Shown in pieces: positions 41,325-52,235 of a stretch of DNA of 64,000 nucleotides. How positions within the stretch are numbered: position 1 is the first letter of the stretch; each line of letters opens with the position of its first letter. The notes below the pieces were generated by a model. The model saw only the letters and a list, made by a program, of their open reading frames with translations. It made no database searches and was not told where the DNA came from. Made by a program: the position numbers and the translations under genes. Origin of the DNA: an uncultured Pelagibacteraceae bacterium (lineage in GTDB: Bacteria; Pseudomonadota; Alphaproteobacteria; Pelagibacterales; Pelagibacteraceae). The DNA lies in the NCBI GenBank assembly GCA_902540785.1, contig CACBOA010000002.1, positions 34,974 through 98,973 of the forward strand, read 5' to 3'.

Positions 41325-42058
41325 CTGATTTAAAAGGTAAAAATATTATTGTTACTGGTGCTTCAGGTGGGATAGGGAATTCAATAATTGAAAAATTAAA
41401 TCAATCAGGAGCAAATATTTTAGCCTCAGGTACAAGAATAGAAAAACTTGAGGAATTAAAAAGTAAATATGGAAATATTAAAATATTAAAGTTTGATATT
41501 TCTCAAAGCAGTAAAATTGAGGAGTTTGTTGAAAACGCAACTAAAGAACTTGGTGGCAGTTTGGATTGCATCGTTAATAATGCAGGCATTACCCAAGACA
41601 ATTTAGCAATAAGGATGAGCCTAGATGAATGGAAAAAAGTTATTGATGTTAATTTAACATCAACTTTTTTGATGAGCAAATCTGCAATTAAAAAAATGCT
41701 TAAAAACAAATCTGGAAAGATTGTTAATATTACGTCAGTCGTCGGACACACAGGTAATTTAGGACAGGCCAATTACACAGCTTCCAAAGCAGGTATAATT
41801 GCAATGTCTAAGAGTTTGGCAATGGAATATGCTAAGAAAAATATAAATATAAATTGTATTTCACCTGGTTTTATTAAAACAGCTATGACGTCTAAATTAG
41901 ACGATAAATTTAAAGAGGCTATAATATCAAAAATTCCTTCTGCCCGACTAGGAGAGCCAGATGATATTGCAAATGCTGTACTTTTTTTATGTTCTAGTCA
42001 CTCAAGTTATATAAATGGAGAAACTTTGCATGTTAATGGGGGCCTGTATATGGCTTGA
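41321..42058 (+). CDS. fabG: 3-oxoacyl-ACP reductase
   Basis: VTGASGGIGNSI, NYTASKAGIIAMSKSLAMEYA. Confidence 0.96.
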   Translation: MTDLKGKNIIVTGASGGIGNSIIEKLNQSGANILASGTRIEKLEELKSKYGNIKILKFDISQSSKIEEFVENATKELGGSLDCIVNNAGITQDNLAIRMSLDEWKKVIDVNLTSTFLMSKSAIKKMLKNKSGKIVNITSVVGHTGNLGQANYTASKAGIIAMSKSLAMEYAKKNININCISPGFIKTAMTSKLDDKFKEAIISKIPSARLGEPDDIANAVLFLCSSHSSYINGETLHVNGGLYMA

Positions 42059-42106
42059 CAAAATAGGTTTTTAAACTAATAAGAATTTATAACAATAAGG
42101 ATCAAA

Positions 42107-42346
42107 ATGTCAGAAGATGTTTCAAGTAAAGTTAAAAAAATAGTTGCAGATCACCTAGGTATTGATGAGGCTAAAGTTACTGAGGAGTCAAGTTTTATAG
42201 ATGATTTAGGCGCAGACAGTCTAGATACTGTAGAGCTAGTAATGGCTTTTGAGGAAGAATTCGGTTCAGAAATTTCTGATAGTGAGGCTGAGAAAATTTT
42301 AACAGTTGGAGATGCTGTAAAATTTATAGAAGGAAAAGCTAATTAA
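42107..42346 (+). CDS. acpP: Acyl carrier protein
   Basis: [22 protein letters not shown]. Confidence 0.98.
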   Translation: MSEDVSSKVKKIVADHLGIDEAKVTEESSFIDDLGADSLDTVELVMAFEEEFGSEISDSEAEKILTVGDAVKFIEGKAN

Positions 42347-42352
42347 CATTTA

Positions 42353-42985
42353 ATGCCCACAAATAAAGATGGGGTAATGATAATTCTTTCCTCTCCTTCT
42401 GGAGCAGGTAAGACTACACTTGTTGGTTTATTATCCCAAAATCCTGATTTTGAGATTTCCGTATCTCATACAACAAGAAAACCAAGACAAAACGAAACAC
42501 ATAATAAAGATTACTATTTTGTAAGTGAAGATGAATTTAAAAGACTGATAAGAAACGAGGAATTTCTTGAATACGCAAAGGTTTTTGACAATCTATATGG
42601 AACAACTCGCACGCCAGTAATAGAAAAGCTCGATAAAGGAAAACATGTTTTATTTGATATTGATTGGCAAGGAGCTGACTTAATAAAGAATAAAAAATTA
42701 GATTACAAACTCATAACTTTTTTTATACTACCTCCAAGCAAAGAAGTTTTATTTCAGAGATTATCCAATCGTCACATGGGTGATCAAATTATGGTTGAAG
42801 AGAGAATGAATCAGTTCAATCACGATGTTTTACATTGGATTAACTATGATTACGTTGTAGTAAACGATACTCTAAGTAATTGTTTTACAAAAATTCTAAA
42901 TTTAATTAATGCAGAATTGAATAATGGTTCAAAAGATTATGATAAGGATTTTATCAGAAAACATGTAGAAAAATTAACCACTTAG
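42353..42985 (+). CDS. gmk: Guanylate kinase
   Basis: [29 protein letters not shown]. Confidence 0.96.
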   Translation: MPTNKDGVMIILSSPSGAGKTTLVGLLSQNPDFEISVSHTTRKPRQNETHNKDYYFVSEDEFKRLIRNEEFLEYAKVFDNLYGTTRTPVIEKLDKGKHVLFDIDWQGADLIKNKKLDYKLITFFILPPSKEVLFQRLSNRHMGDQIMVEERMNQFNHDVLHWINYDYVVVNDTLSNCFTKILNLINAELNNGSKDYDKDFIRKHVEKLTT

Positions 42986-43762
42986 CTCTTCATATTCTTT
43001 AGCCAATTTGTAATATGTAATTAAATCTAAATTTTGTGGTCTCAAATGCAGATTTAATTTTAATTTTTTTTGAATTTCTATATTTCCATTAAATAATTGA
43101 TTGAAGGGTTTTTTAATCATTTTTCTTCTTTGATTAAAAAAAAACCTTGTAATTATTTCAATATTTTTTGGCTTATTAATTTTAAAAAATTTTTTTTTTG
43201 GAGTGAAGAATAACAAAGAACTATCTATTTTTGGTCTAGGAGAAAAAGATGTCGGATTTATATCACATATTTTTTTAATATCTAACTTCCATTTTGCCAA
43301 TATAGCTAATCTCCCATAATTAGAGGTATTCTCATTTGCTATAATTCTCTCTGCAACCTCCTTTTGAAACATTAATATCAAGTTCTTAAACCAAAATGAA
43401 TTACTATCTAAGTTTATTATCCATTTGCATAAAATTTCAGTTGAAATATTGTATGGTAAGTTTCCAAAAACAATCAACTTATCTAAAGATAATCTTTTCT
43501 CGTTTATATTAAGTATATCCTCATTAATTATTTCTATTTGATTTTGAAATTTTCTTTGTAGTATCGTAATAAGTCTATAATCTTTCTCTACTACAAAAAA
43601 TTTTTTAGGATTTTTTCTCAATATGAATGATGTTAAATTTCCAGTCCCTGGACCAACTTCAAGCACAGTTTTATCTTTAATATCTACTATACCTGTAATT
43701 TTTTTTAATATTTCCTCATCTACTAAAAAGTTTTGACCTAAACTTTTTTTTGCTTTTATCAC
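42974..43762 (-). CDS. rsmA: 16S rRNA (adenine(1518)-N(6)/adenine(1519)-N(6))-dimethyltransferase
   Basis: [39 protein letters not shown]. Confidence 0.96.
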   Translation of the reverse strand: MIKAKKSLGQNFLVDEEILKKITGIVDIKDKTVLEVGPGTGNLTSFILRKNPKKFFVVEKDYRLITILQRKFQNQIEIINEDILNINEKRLSLDKLIVFGNLPYNISTEILCKWIINLDSNSFWFKNLILMFQKEVAERIIANENTSNYGRLAILAKWKLDIKKICDINPTSFSPRPKIDSSLLFFTPKKKFFKINKPKNIEIITRFFFNQRRKMIKKPFNQLFNGNIEIQKKLKLNLHLRPQNLDLITYYKLAKEYEELSG

Positions 43763-44727
43763 TTTACTCTCTCAAGAAAAGTAATAGCTTTATATAGGCT
43801 CTCAGGACTTGATCTATTTTTACCTAGCATTTTTTCATTGGGTCCATGATCAGGTGAAATTCTTATAAAGGGCAAACCTAATGTAATATTTATAGCATCA
43901 TGTTCAAAGAGAGTTTTAATTGGTGTTAAAACCTGATCATGGTACATACCTAGAATTACATCAAATTTTTTTCTATTTTTTCTTAAAAAAATTGTATCAG
44001 CAGCATATGGCCCAGATACTTTAAATTTACGTTTTGTTAAACCTTTAACAGCAGGTTTAACAATTTTTTCATCCTCATTAAACCTGCTTATACTTTCACA
44101 ATGCGGATTAAGACCAGTCACTGCTATTTTAGGTTTATAGCCAATGTATGTTTTATAAAAGTCATCAATCAAAAAAACTTTTTCAGAGATTGATTTCTTA
44201 CTTATTGCTTTAGAGACACTTTTTATAGGTAAATGTGTTGTAACAGGACTAACTGAGAGAGCTTTGTTATATATCAACATTGCAATTTTTTTTGTATTAA
44301 ATTTTTTAGCAAAAAATTCTGTAATGCCTAGAAATTTATTATTTAAAAAATTTTTTTTTGAAATAGGACCATTTATTAATTTATTAGAGAAATTTGATTT
44401 AATCAAAACTATTGCGATTTCGAAACATTTTTTTACATATTGGTTTGATCTATTGCTAATTTTTTCGAATGCTTTTTTTTGATTATAATTGACATTTATA
44501 AGATTAATTGAATTGTTGTTTAGCTTATAATCATTAATATTTTTCAAATTTAGATATTTTATATTTTTTTTAAAATTAAGTTTTTTCATTTGAAGAGAAA
44601 GAATTTTGTATGATGCAATTAGAATTAACGGACTTTTAATTTTCTTAGTTTTGAATATTTTAAATAAGATTTCGAAAAAAATACTATTAGGCTCCCCAGC
44701 AATTAATATTATTGGTTTATAACTCAT
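43759..44727 (-). CDS. pdxA: 4-hydroxythreonine-4-phosphate dehydrogenase
   Basis: TGLNPHCES, GPYAADTIFLR, GMYHDQVLTPIKTL. Confidence 0.93.
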   Translation of the reverse strand: MSYKPIILIAGEPNSIFFEILFKIFKTKKIKSPLILIASYKILSLQMKKLNFKKNIKYLNLKNINDYKLNNNSINLINVNYNQKKAFEKISNRSNQYVKKCFEIAIVLIKSNFSNKLINGPISKKNFLNNKFLGITEFFAKKFNTKKIAMLIYNKALSVSPVTTHLPIKSVSKAISKKSISEKVFLIDDFYKTYIGYKPKIAVTGLNPHCESISRFNEDEKIVKPAVKGLTKRKFKVSGPYAADTIFLRKNRKKFDVILGMYHDQVLTPIKTLFEHDAINITLGLPFIRISPDHGPNEKMLGKNRSSPESLYKAITFLERVK

Positions 44728-45658
44728 CGATAATAATATCTTTCTTAACTTTATTTAAAAATATGTTTGAAAATTGATTTAATTGCTCATTAGTTTTAAT
44801 TTGAATAATCTTATTTAACTCATCCTCAAGTTTAACATTTCTTTTTGTGGTTTTTTTTTCATTTAACTTAAGAATCAAATAACCACCTGGTATTACAAAG
44901 GGTTTTGTAAAATCATTGATATCTAATTTTTCAATCTCTTCTAAAATTTTCTTATTTATAGAATTTTCACTAACCCAGCCGATATTACCCCCGGTCGTAG
45001 AAGTTTCAGAAATACTATAAATTAAAGAAGCACTTTCAAAACCATTTTTCTGAATTTCGTTTTTTATGATACTAAATTTTTCGTCTATTGTTTGTTTTTC
45101 ACCTAAATTAAATAGAATTTCGGAAAGAAGATATTCAGTTTGATTTTCACTATTTTGCATGTTCTGTTTTAATTTATCTATGTCAATTTTGATATTTTTT
45201 GAGTATTTGTCATAAATAAATTGGCTCCATATTGCGTTTAAAGTCATTTTATTTCTTATTAAGTCAGGGTTTATATCAAATTTTTTTAAGTAATCATGTA
45301 TTTCATCAGTTTTTTTATATCCTGTGGTTGAATAATTTGAAATCAAGACTCTTTCATAATCTTTGTCGGATATTCCAAATTCTTTAATAATTGGAATAAG
45401 AACAATTTTTTTTATTCTATCTTTTATTAAAGAATTTCTAGCAATTTCAATAAGTTTATTATTATCTAAATTAATTATATTGCTATTAATTGATTTTAAA
45501 TAATTTATTTCATTTAAGACATCTATTGTTGTTATCAGTTCATTGTTAACTTTTAAAAGTATCTTATTTTCATTAGCTAATACTGAGAGTTTTATGACAG
45601 ATGAAAAGAAAATCGCTATTATCGTTATTGTAAACTTCAGAGTAACAATTTTTATCAT
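44717..45658 (-). CDS. SurA-like peptidylprolyl isomerase/chaperone
   Basis: Signal sequence, parvulin-like GGNIGWVSENSI...PFVIPGGYLILKLNEKK; position between pdxA and lptD. Confidence 0.85.
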   Translation of the reverse strand: MIKIVTLKFTITIIAIFFSSVIKLSVLANENKILLKVNNELITTIDVLNEINYLKSINSNIINLDNNKLIEIARNSLIKDRIKKIVLIPIIKEFGISDKDYERVLISNYSTTGYKKTDEIHDYLKKFDINPDLIRNKMTLNAIWSQFIYDKYSKNIKIDIDKLKQNMQNSENQTEYLLSEILFNLGEKQTIDEKFSIIKNEIQKNGFESASLIYSISETSTTGGNIGWVSENSINKKILEEIEKLDINDFTKPFVIPGGYLILKLNEKKTTKRNVKLEDELNKIIQIKTNEQLNQFSNIFLNKVKKDIIIDEL

Positions 45659-48090
45659 TGATCGATTTTTTGCTCAAAGCTTGTCAAAGGAGATAAAGTT
45701 ATACTAAATAATAAATTTTCAGAAGGTTTTAGATCTCTATCCTCATAATATGATTTATTATATTTAATTCCAGCTATCAAGCAGTCATTTTTATATTCAT
45801 AAATTAAATTATAATATTCTGTTAAATCAATTTTTCTATTTCGTCTTGTGTTAAATGTTAAGTAGTTTTCATCATTGAATTTAATAGATGTTTTATTTTC
45901 AATTGTATTTATGTCTCCAATCAATCCGTCTTCTTCAATAAAATTAAATGAAGTATTTAAATTTTTATAATTAATTGATGTATTTAATGAGTTATATTCC
46001 AAAGTATTAAAGTCATTATCTAAGATAAAATCGTAAGAAAAATTCACAGAGTTTGATAGGTTGTTTGATATTGAGCCAAAAATATTTGTTTCTGTTCCGT
46101 TTATAACGCTCGATTGAGGTATAAATTTCTCATTTTTATCTCTATATACAGTAGCAATTTTTGCCTCGAAAAATTTATTTATATCATTTAATTTTGTTTT
46201 TTTATATTCTATACCTAGGGTCAGTGATCTTCCTCCCTCAAAAGAATCATCTATAGCTAACCTGTTAATATCAAAAATACCGTCAACATTTATCGATCTA
46301 TCACTTGAAGTGTAATCTTTCATATCACCTGGATTAAATCTAATTGAGGCTTTTGGAGTGAGATAATTTATATTTTTTTCAGTCTGATTTATCATTGGTA
46401 AACTTGTATTGACCTCAAAAATACTCATGAGCTCCATTTGCGGACTAGATTTATACAGACTGTCATTTTTTCCTATGGTGTTAAGATTTTTCATATAAAT
46501 GTTATATTCATTCTTAAAACCAAACTTAGTTATAACATCTAAACTTTGGAAATTTAGGTCATTTATTATTTTTGTTCTTAAATTATTTGTATTATTTAGA
46601 TCATTACTTCCACTAGAACTAAAATTAATCGATCCGTTTTCGAAATTATTAAATAATTGTTTATCGAAATTATAATAAGGTAAGATAAATTGATATCTAT
46701 CAGAACTAGATAGATTAAGATCCTCAAATGACTGAAAACCTGCAATAAAGTTAGAATTACTATTATTTAACATCAATTTTGCCTCAGAATTTAGTACGTC
46801 AAAGTCTGTAGGAGTTGTCTTATTTTTGAATATATTTCCATCAAAAATTTTTAAATATGTATCATTTGAAACTTTTTTAAGAGAAATAAACAAGTCACTT
46901 TGACTAAAATTTTCCCATGCTAAGTCTACATCAAATTTTGCAAATATATGGCTCAAGCTATTTTTTTTATTAGATAGTGATGATTGATATCCATCAACAT
47001 AAGCAAAATCCACTATTGCTGATGAATTCTTGCTCTCTACCCTAAACTCATTTTGAAACATTTTTATGTCACTATCAAATATAGTAGGCCTAAATGTAAA
47101 ATCCTTATTTTGAGAAATTACATGATAGTAAGGTAAATTCAAAGATGATCCTAAAATATTTGAATTATTTAAGCTTGGCTTTAAAAAACCTGACTGTCTT
47201 TTTACAGTCGGATCAGGATGAAAAAACTTTGGAAAATATAAAACTGGAACGTTATAAATTTTTAATAACGCACCATCATAAATAAGTTGTTTTTTATTTT
47301 TGTCATGTTTAATTTCACTAGCTGTGATAACCCAGGGAGGACAATTAGTATCATCATCACAACTTGTAAAAACTCCTTTTTTAACAGTAGTTATGTTATT
47401 TTCACTTTTAGCTGATACACCTTTTAGTCTAGGGTCATTTTTCAAATTACCAAATACGTCTTTTTTTAAATTGATCTTTATATCTTGTGCGATAAAGCTC
47501 CTTTTTTTAAAATCAAAAATACCACTTTCAAAATAAAACTTATCGTTTTGAGGTAAGTTATATTCTAAATTAACAAGTATTTTTTCCCCTTTAAGTAATT
47601 CATCCTCAATTGAAAAACTAAATTTTTTTAATTCAAGATATGTTTGCTCAACATTATCCAATATTGAAGTGTTTTTGTTTGAGCTTAATATTTTTTTATC
47701 TCTAAAAAAGACCACATCAGACGAATTTAAAATATATCTCGAATTTATTTCACCTTTAGTTTTCCCTTTACTGTATATTTTTTCATAATCCTTTTCATAT
47801 TTAATATTTTCAGAGTATATATTGTAATTATTGATTGTATCTTTAATTAAGACCTTACCGCTTGCATTTAGAACATTTTCACTTTTTATAAAGATAAAAT
47901 TATTTGCCTCAATAATTATTCCGTCACCAGTTGACACCTTACCTCTATTTGAGCCTATAATTTTATTTCCATCTTCTAAAATTTCTATTTCAGAGACATC
48001 AAAATTAAATTGATCTTGAGCATAAGCAAGTTTAATTAAAAAAAAATTTATCAAAGAAATTAGCAGTATTAATAAAGTTTTATTTTTCAT
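45655..48090 (-). CDS. lptD: LPS-assembly protein LptD
   Basis: Signal peptide, GVFTSCDDDTNCPPWVITASEIKHDKNKKQLIYDGALLKIYNVPVLYFPKFFHPDPTVKRQSGFLKPS. Confidence 0.94.
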   Translation of the reverse strand: MKNKTLLILLISLINFFLIKLAYAQDQFNFDVSEIEILEDGNKIIGSNRGKVSTGDGIIIEANNFIFIKSENVLNASGKVLIKDTINNYNIYSENIKYEKDYEKIYSKGKTKGEINSRYILNSSDVVFFRDKKILSSNKNTSILDNVEQTYLELKKFSFSIEDELLKGEKILVNLEYNLPQNDKFYFESGIFDFKKRSFIAQDIKINLKKDVFGNLKNDPRLKGVSAKSENNITTVKKGVFTSCDDDTNCPPWVITASEIKHDKNKKQLIYDGALLKIYNVPVLYFPKFFHPDPTVKRQSGFLKPSLNNSNILGSSLNLPYYHVISQNKDFTFRPTIFDSDIKMFQNEFRVESKNSSAIVDFAYVDGYQSSLSNKKNSLSHIFAKFDVDLAWENFSQSDLFISLKKVSNDTYLKIFDGNIFKNKTTPTDFDVLNSEAKLMLNNSNSNFIAGFQSFEDLNLSSSDRYQFILPYYNFDKQLFNNFENGSINFSSSGSNDLNNTNNLRTKIINDLNFQSLDVITKFGFKNEYNIYMKNLNTIGKNDSLYKSSPQMELMSIFEVNTSLPMINQTEKNINYLTPKASIRFNPGDMKDYTSSDRSINVDGIFDINRLAIDDSFEGGRSLTLGIEYKKTKLNDINKFFEAKIATVYRDKNEKFIPQSSVINGTETNIFGSISNNLSNSVNFSYDFILDNDFNTLEYNSLNTSINYKNLNTSFNFIEEDGLIGDINTIENKTSIKFNDENYLTFNTRRNRKIDLTEYYNLIYEYKNDCLIAGIKYNKSYYEDRDLKPSENLLFSITLSPLTSFEQKIDQ

Positions 48091-49153
48091 TAAACTTTCT
48101 AATTATAAGAGAATTTACAGTTGTTAATAATATCAAAGGGATTAAGACTGAACTAAACAAATTAATTTTTTCTGTTTTTCCAAGAACATTAAAAAAGTTA
48201 AATAAATAATATATTATTACGGAAAAGAATAAACCTATTGAAATTTTAAGAATTGAACTTTTTAGCTCTTTAGTACTTAACATTATAACACTTGAGAATA
48301 TGGTCATTAATGTTAGATAAACTGGAAATGATATAAGTTTTAAAAGCTGAATATCAATTTCTATTAATGAGTAGTTTAAAGACTTGTAGTTCTTTCTCAA
48401 TTCTAAAAGCTCTAATATTGATAGAGAAGACAAGTTTGAAAACAGATTCTGAATAACTAAATAATCAAAGTTTGTTTTCATTTCTAAAAATTCAAGTTTT
48501 TGTTTTGTATTTTTTTCAAAAATTTGTGCATCAGATATTATCCAATTTTTACTAGATATATCAATTTTTGAGCTAACAATATTTCTTCTAATTTCAAAAT
48601 CTTTATTAAATTCAGAAATATAGGCATTGATCAAATAATTTTGATCAATTTTGGCTGAGTTTATAATCAAAATTTTATCTTCAATAACATCCTTGATCCA
48701 AAGTCCATTTTTGGTAATTACTGCAAGATATTTTCCATCTTTAGTATAATTAGTTTTTAAATCTAAATAAAAATTTTTTAAACTTGATGAAAAACTATAA
48801 AATAGAGTTATTATCAAAATTCCTAGGATAAAACTGATTAAACTTATTATAAATAAAATTTTTGAATTTTTGAGACCAGAGTATTTAAAAATATTAAATT
48901 GATTATCATTGAACAATGTTATGAAAAAAAGTTGAGTAGAAATCAGAAAAATAAAAGGGAACATTTCGAATATAAAAGAAGGTGAATTTAGTATTGATAA
49001 ATATATTGGAAAGAGGCTATCGACATTTATATTTTTAAAAAAATCTAATTCACTTAAAAGATTAAGAATGAAAATTAAACTAAGCATAATTAAAGAAACA
49101 TACAAAAAAGATTTCAAATAAGTTTCACAAAGAAAATTTATATATGTCCTCAT
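48080..49153 (-). CDS. lptG: LPS export ABC transporter permease LptG (YjgP/YjgQ family)
   Basis: YjgP/YjgQ-family membrane protein, paired with preceding permease and lptD. Confidence 0.85.
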   Translation of the reverse strand: MRTYINFLCETYLKSFLYVSLIMLSLIFILNLLSELDFFKNINVDSLFPIYLSILNSPSFIFEMFPFIFLISTQLFFITLFNDNQFNIFKYSGLKNSKILFIISLISFILGILIITLFYSFSSSLKNFYLDLKTNYTKDGKYLAVITKNGLWIKDVIEDKILIINSAKIDQNYLINAYISEFNKDFEIRRNIVSSKIDISSKNWIISDAQIFEKNTKQKLEFLEMKTNFDYLVIQNLFSNLSSLSILELLELRKNYKSLNYSLIEIDIQLLKLISFPVYLTLMTIFSSVIMLSTKELKSSILKISIGLFFSVIIYYLFNFFNVLGKTEKINLFSSVLIPLILLTTVNSLIIRKFNEK

Positions 49154-50292
49154 TTTTTTTCCTTAATAGAATTTAAATTTAGATAAATTACTGTGTATAT
49201 AAAAATTATTATCATTATGGGAACTATAAAAATTTTAATATTTTCAATAAAATTATTTTTTATAAATCTCAAACTCATCTCGGAGGAAATAATTATTAGT
49301 AGGCCAAATAAAAAAATAAAAACTCTATAAGTAAAATAATTTATATTTTCTTTTGATTTTAGTATTAGAAATAAAATAATTAACATTAAAGATGGTAAGT
49401 AAAAAGGTACAACAAATCTTTTGTATAACTCTTTAATAACATTATTTAAATTGGCTGAAACGCAATTTTCAATTATAACGTTTTCTATTTTGACTTTAAA
49501 AATACTTGAATTGTTAAGTCTTAAATAACAATTTATCAATTTAGTGGAAGAGACTTCCTGTGTTTTTTTATAGGTTGTAGTATTAGTTTCTAAATTTTTA
49601 AGATTAAAATCTGACTTTGAAAATCTAAAGTTAGTAATTTTATCGTTAACAACATTAATTGTTTCTCCCTCATACAAAACTAATATTTGAGTATTCCTTT
49701 TATTTATGAAATTACCTTTTTTTGCATATGTAATTTGAAAATTATTTATATTCTCAACTTTTTTTAAATATAAATTTAATAAATTCCCTTCCTTATCTTT
49801 ACCATCACTATAGATTGTAACATTTTTAATTGTATCATTAAATTTTTTTTGTTTAATAAAACTTTCTAAAAAATTAACTGAAGATGTTCTTAAAAAAGAT
49901 CTTGCCTTATCTTGCGCATTCGGGACTATAAAACCGGTTAAGATTATTTGTATTAGAGTTAAAAAAATTGAAAATATAAATAAAAAATTTATGAGTTGTA
50001 ATTTGTTAACACCAAAATTCCAGAATATAATTAATTCATTATTTAATTCATATCTTGAAATTACGTAAAAAAAACTAAAAAAAAATACAAATGGTAAAAC
50101 CTTGCTGACTACTTTTGGAAAATTGAGTAGTGAATAATTTATATATACTAAATAATCTCTTCCGTCTTCTATCATTATGTCTAAAAAATTAACGGCCTGA
50201 AATACCCAGATAATAATGCTTGCACTAAAAAGAGTTATTAGGAAAAAGATTAAACAATCAATCAATAATTTTCTAAATAATATTTTTTCCAT
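49150..50292 (-). CDS. lptF: LPS export ABC transporter permease LptF (YjgP/YjgQ family)
   Basis: Multi-TM YjgP/YjgQ-family protein; FIVPNAQDKARSFL; lptF-lptG-lptD order. Confidence 0.85.
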   Translation of the reverse strand: MEKILFRKLLIDCLIFFLITLFSASIIIWVFQAVNFLDIMIEDGRDYLVYINYSLLNFPKVVSKVLPFVFFFSFFYVISRYELNNELIIFWNFGVNKLQLINFLFIFSIFLTLIQIILTGFIVPNAQDKARSFLRTSSVNFLESFIKQKKFNDTIKNVTIYSDGKDKEGNLLNLYLKKVENINNFQITYAKKGNFINKRNTQILVLYEGETINVVNDKITNFRFSKSDFNLKNLETNTTTYKKTQEVSSTKLINCYLRLNNSSIFKVKIENVIIENCVSANLNNVIKELYKRFVVPFYLPSLMLIILFLILKSKENINYFTYRVFIFLFGLLIIISSEMSLRFIKNNFIENIKIFIVPIMIIIFIYTVIYLNLNSIKEKK

Positions 50293-50374
50293 TGAAATCT
50301 AACAAAATACTAATTATATAATCTTAAAATTAGGTTACAATTAATTTACAACTTAAAGTACACATATATAAAAA

Positions 50375-51832
50375 ATGTCAATAAAAATAAGCTTTAAAAA
50401 AAGCATTCTCGGAAAAACCTTCTCAAATTTGGTCTTATTTGTGGATGAAAAATTCAATACAAAATTAATTAAGAAATATATTTCAGTCTCAGAATTTTCT
50501 TACATATCTGACTTGTTAAAAACGTGCGATTTAAAAAAAAAATTATTAATTTTTGAATTGAGTTCCAAAAAGAAAATAGTTTTAGTTTCAATCAAAAAAA
50601 ACTTAAAAAATTATGATATTGAAAATTTAGGAGCAGAGTTTTATGGTCTAATCAATAATGCAAAAAGCACTGAATATTATATAAATTCTGATAGCATTGT
50701 TAATATTAACAAAAATTTTATTGGACACTTCCTTCATGGATTAAAATTAAAATCATATAATTTTAAAAAATATAAATCAAAAAATGAAAATAAATTAATT
50801 AGTATAAACGTTTTCGGAAAAAAAAATAATACTTCAGTCAAAGATCAATTAAAATTTAGAGCACTAGAGGAAGGAACTTTTTATGCAAGAGATTTAGTTT
50901 CAGAACCTGGCAATGTATTACACCCAGATGAATATGCTAAAAGAATAAAAAATCTTAATAAATATGGTTTAAAAATAAATATTTATGATCAAAAAAAATT
51001 AAAAAAATTAGGTATGAATGCTTTGCTAGGTGTAGGTCAAGGGAGTATAAGGGGTTCTTACCTTGTTACAATGGAATGGAGAGGTGTTAAAAATAATTCA
51101 AAACCTTTAGCGTTTATCGGCAAAGGAGTTTGTTTTGATACTGGTGGATATTCTCTAAAACCTGCTAAGTTTATGGAGGATATGACTTATGACATGGCTG
51201 GTTCAGCAGCGGTTGTGGGATTAATGAAAAATCTTGCCTTAAGAAAAGCTAAAGTTAATGTAGTAGGTGTTGTAGGCCTTGTCGAAAATATGGTAAGTGG
51301 AAATGCTCAAAGACCTGGTGATATAGTAAAATCTTACAGCGGAAAAACAATTGAAATTTTAAATACAGATGCAGAAGGAAGATTAGTTTTAGCAGATGCA
51401 ATAACATTTACAGAAAAAAAATTTAAACCTAGATTCATGATTGATTTAGCTACTTTAACAGGAGCAATTATTGTTTCTTTAGGATCTGAATATGCTGGGC
51501 TTTTTTCTAATAATGACAAACTATCAAATGAATTAATTAATTCTGGTGGAAAAGTTGAAGAAAAATTATGGAGAATGCCATTGCATAAAAATTTCGATAA
51601 ATTAATAAATTCCAAAAATGCAGATATGCAAAATATAAATTATGTTGGTGGTGCAGGCTCAACCACAGCTGCTCAATTTTTGCAAAGATTTATTTTAAAC
51701 AAAACACCATGGGCGCATTTAGATATTGCTGGAATGGCATTTTCAAAATATGGAGGAGCATTAAATTCAGGTGGCGCTACAGGATACGGAGTAAGATTGT
51801 TAAATCAATTAATTGAAGATTATTATGAGTAA
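50375..51832 (+). CDS. pepA: Leucyl aminopeptidase (M17)
   Basis: FIGKGVCFDTGGYSLKPAKFMEDMTYDMAGSAAV, NTDAEGRLVLADA. Confidence 0.96.
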   Translation: MSIKISFKKSILGKTFSNLVLFVDEKFNTKLIKKYISVSEFSYISDLLKTCDLKKKLLIFELSSKKKIVLVSIKKNLKNYDIENLGAEFYGLINNAKSTEYYINSDSIVNINKNFIGHFLHGLKLKSYNFKKYKSKNENKLISINVFGKKNNTSVKDQLKFRALEEGTFYARDLVSEPGNVLHPDEYAKRIKNLNKYGLKINIYDQKKLKKLGMNALLGVGQGSIRGSYLVTMEWRGVKNNSKPLAFIGKGVCFDTGGYSLKPAKFMEDMTYDMAGSAAVVGLMKNLALRKAKVNVVGVVGLVENMVSGNAQRPGDIVKSYSGKTIEILNTDAEGRLVLADAITFTEKKFKPRFMIDLATLTGAIIVSLGSEYAGLFSNNDKLSNELINSGGKVEEKLWRMPLHKNFDKLINSKNADMQNINYVGGAGSTTAAQFLQRFILNKTPWAHLDIAGMAFSKYGGALNSGGATGYGVRLLNQLIEDYYE

Positions 51833-52235
51833 TATTGAAAGAACACTATCAATAATTAAACCTGATGCTGTCGAAAGAAATTTAGATGGACAAATAAAAG
51901 ATATGTTTTTATCAAACGGTTTTACAATTGTTCAAGAAAAGAAAATTAAGATAGGAAAACTAGAGGCGGAAAAATTTTACAAAGTTCACGAAACTAAGCC
52001 ATTTTATAATGATTTATGTACTTACTTATCATCAGGGCCAATAGTTGTAATGACACTAGAAAAAGAAAATGCTATCTTAGCAAATAGAGAATTAATGGGA
52101 TCAACAAATCCAAAAGATGCTAAAGAGGGGACAATAAGAAAAAAATTTGGAATATCTATAGATAAAAATTCTGTTCATGGGTCAGACAGCCCCGAAAATG
52201 CAAAAATCGAAATCGATTTTTTTTTCAATTCCTAG
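51825..52235 (+). CDS. ndk: Nucleoside diphosphate kinase
   Basis: ERTLSIIKPDAVERN, GSDSPENAKIEIDFFF; ATG at 51825 preferred. Confidence 0.97.
   Translation: MSNIERTLSIIKPDAVERNLDGQIKDMFLSNGFTIVQEKKIKIGKLEAEKFYKVHETKPFYNDLCTYLSSGPIVVMTLEKENAILANRELMGSTNPKDAKEGTIRKKFGISIDKNSVHGSDSPENAKIEIDFFFNS
52202..52225 (+). terminator. Candidate coding-embedded intrinsic terminator at ndk 3' end
   Basis: AAAAATCG (52202-52209), loop AAAT, CGATTTTT (52214-52221) followed by T-run. Confidence 0.4.
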
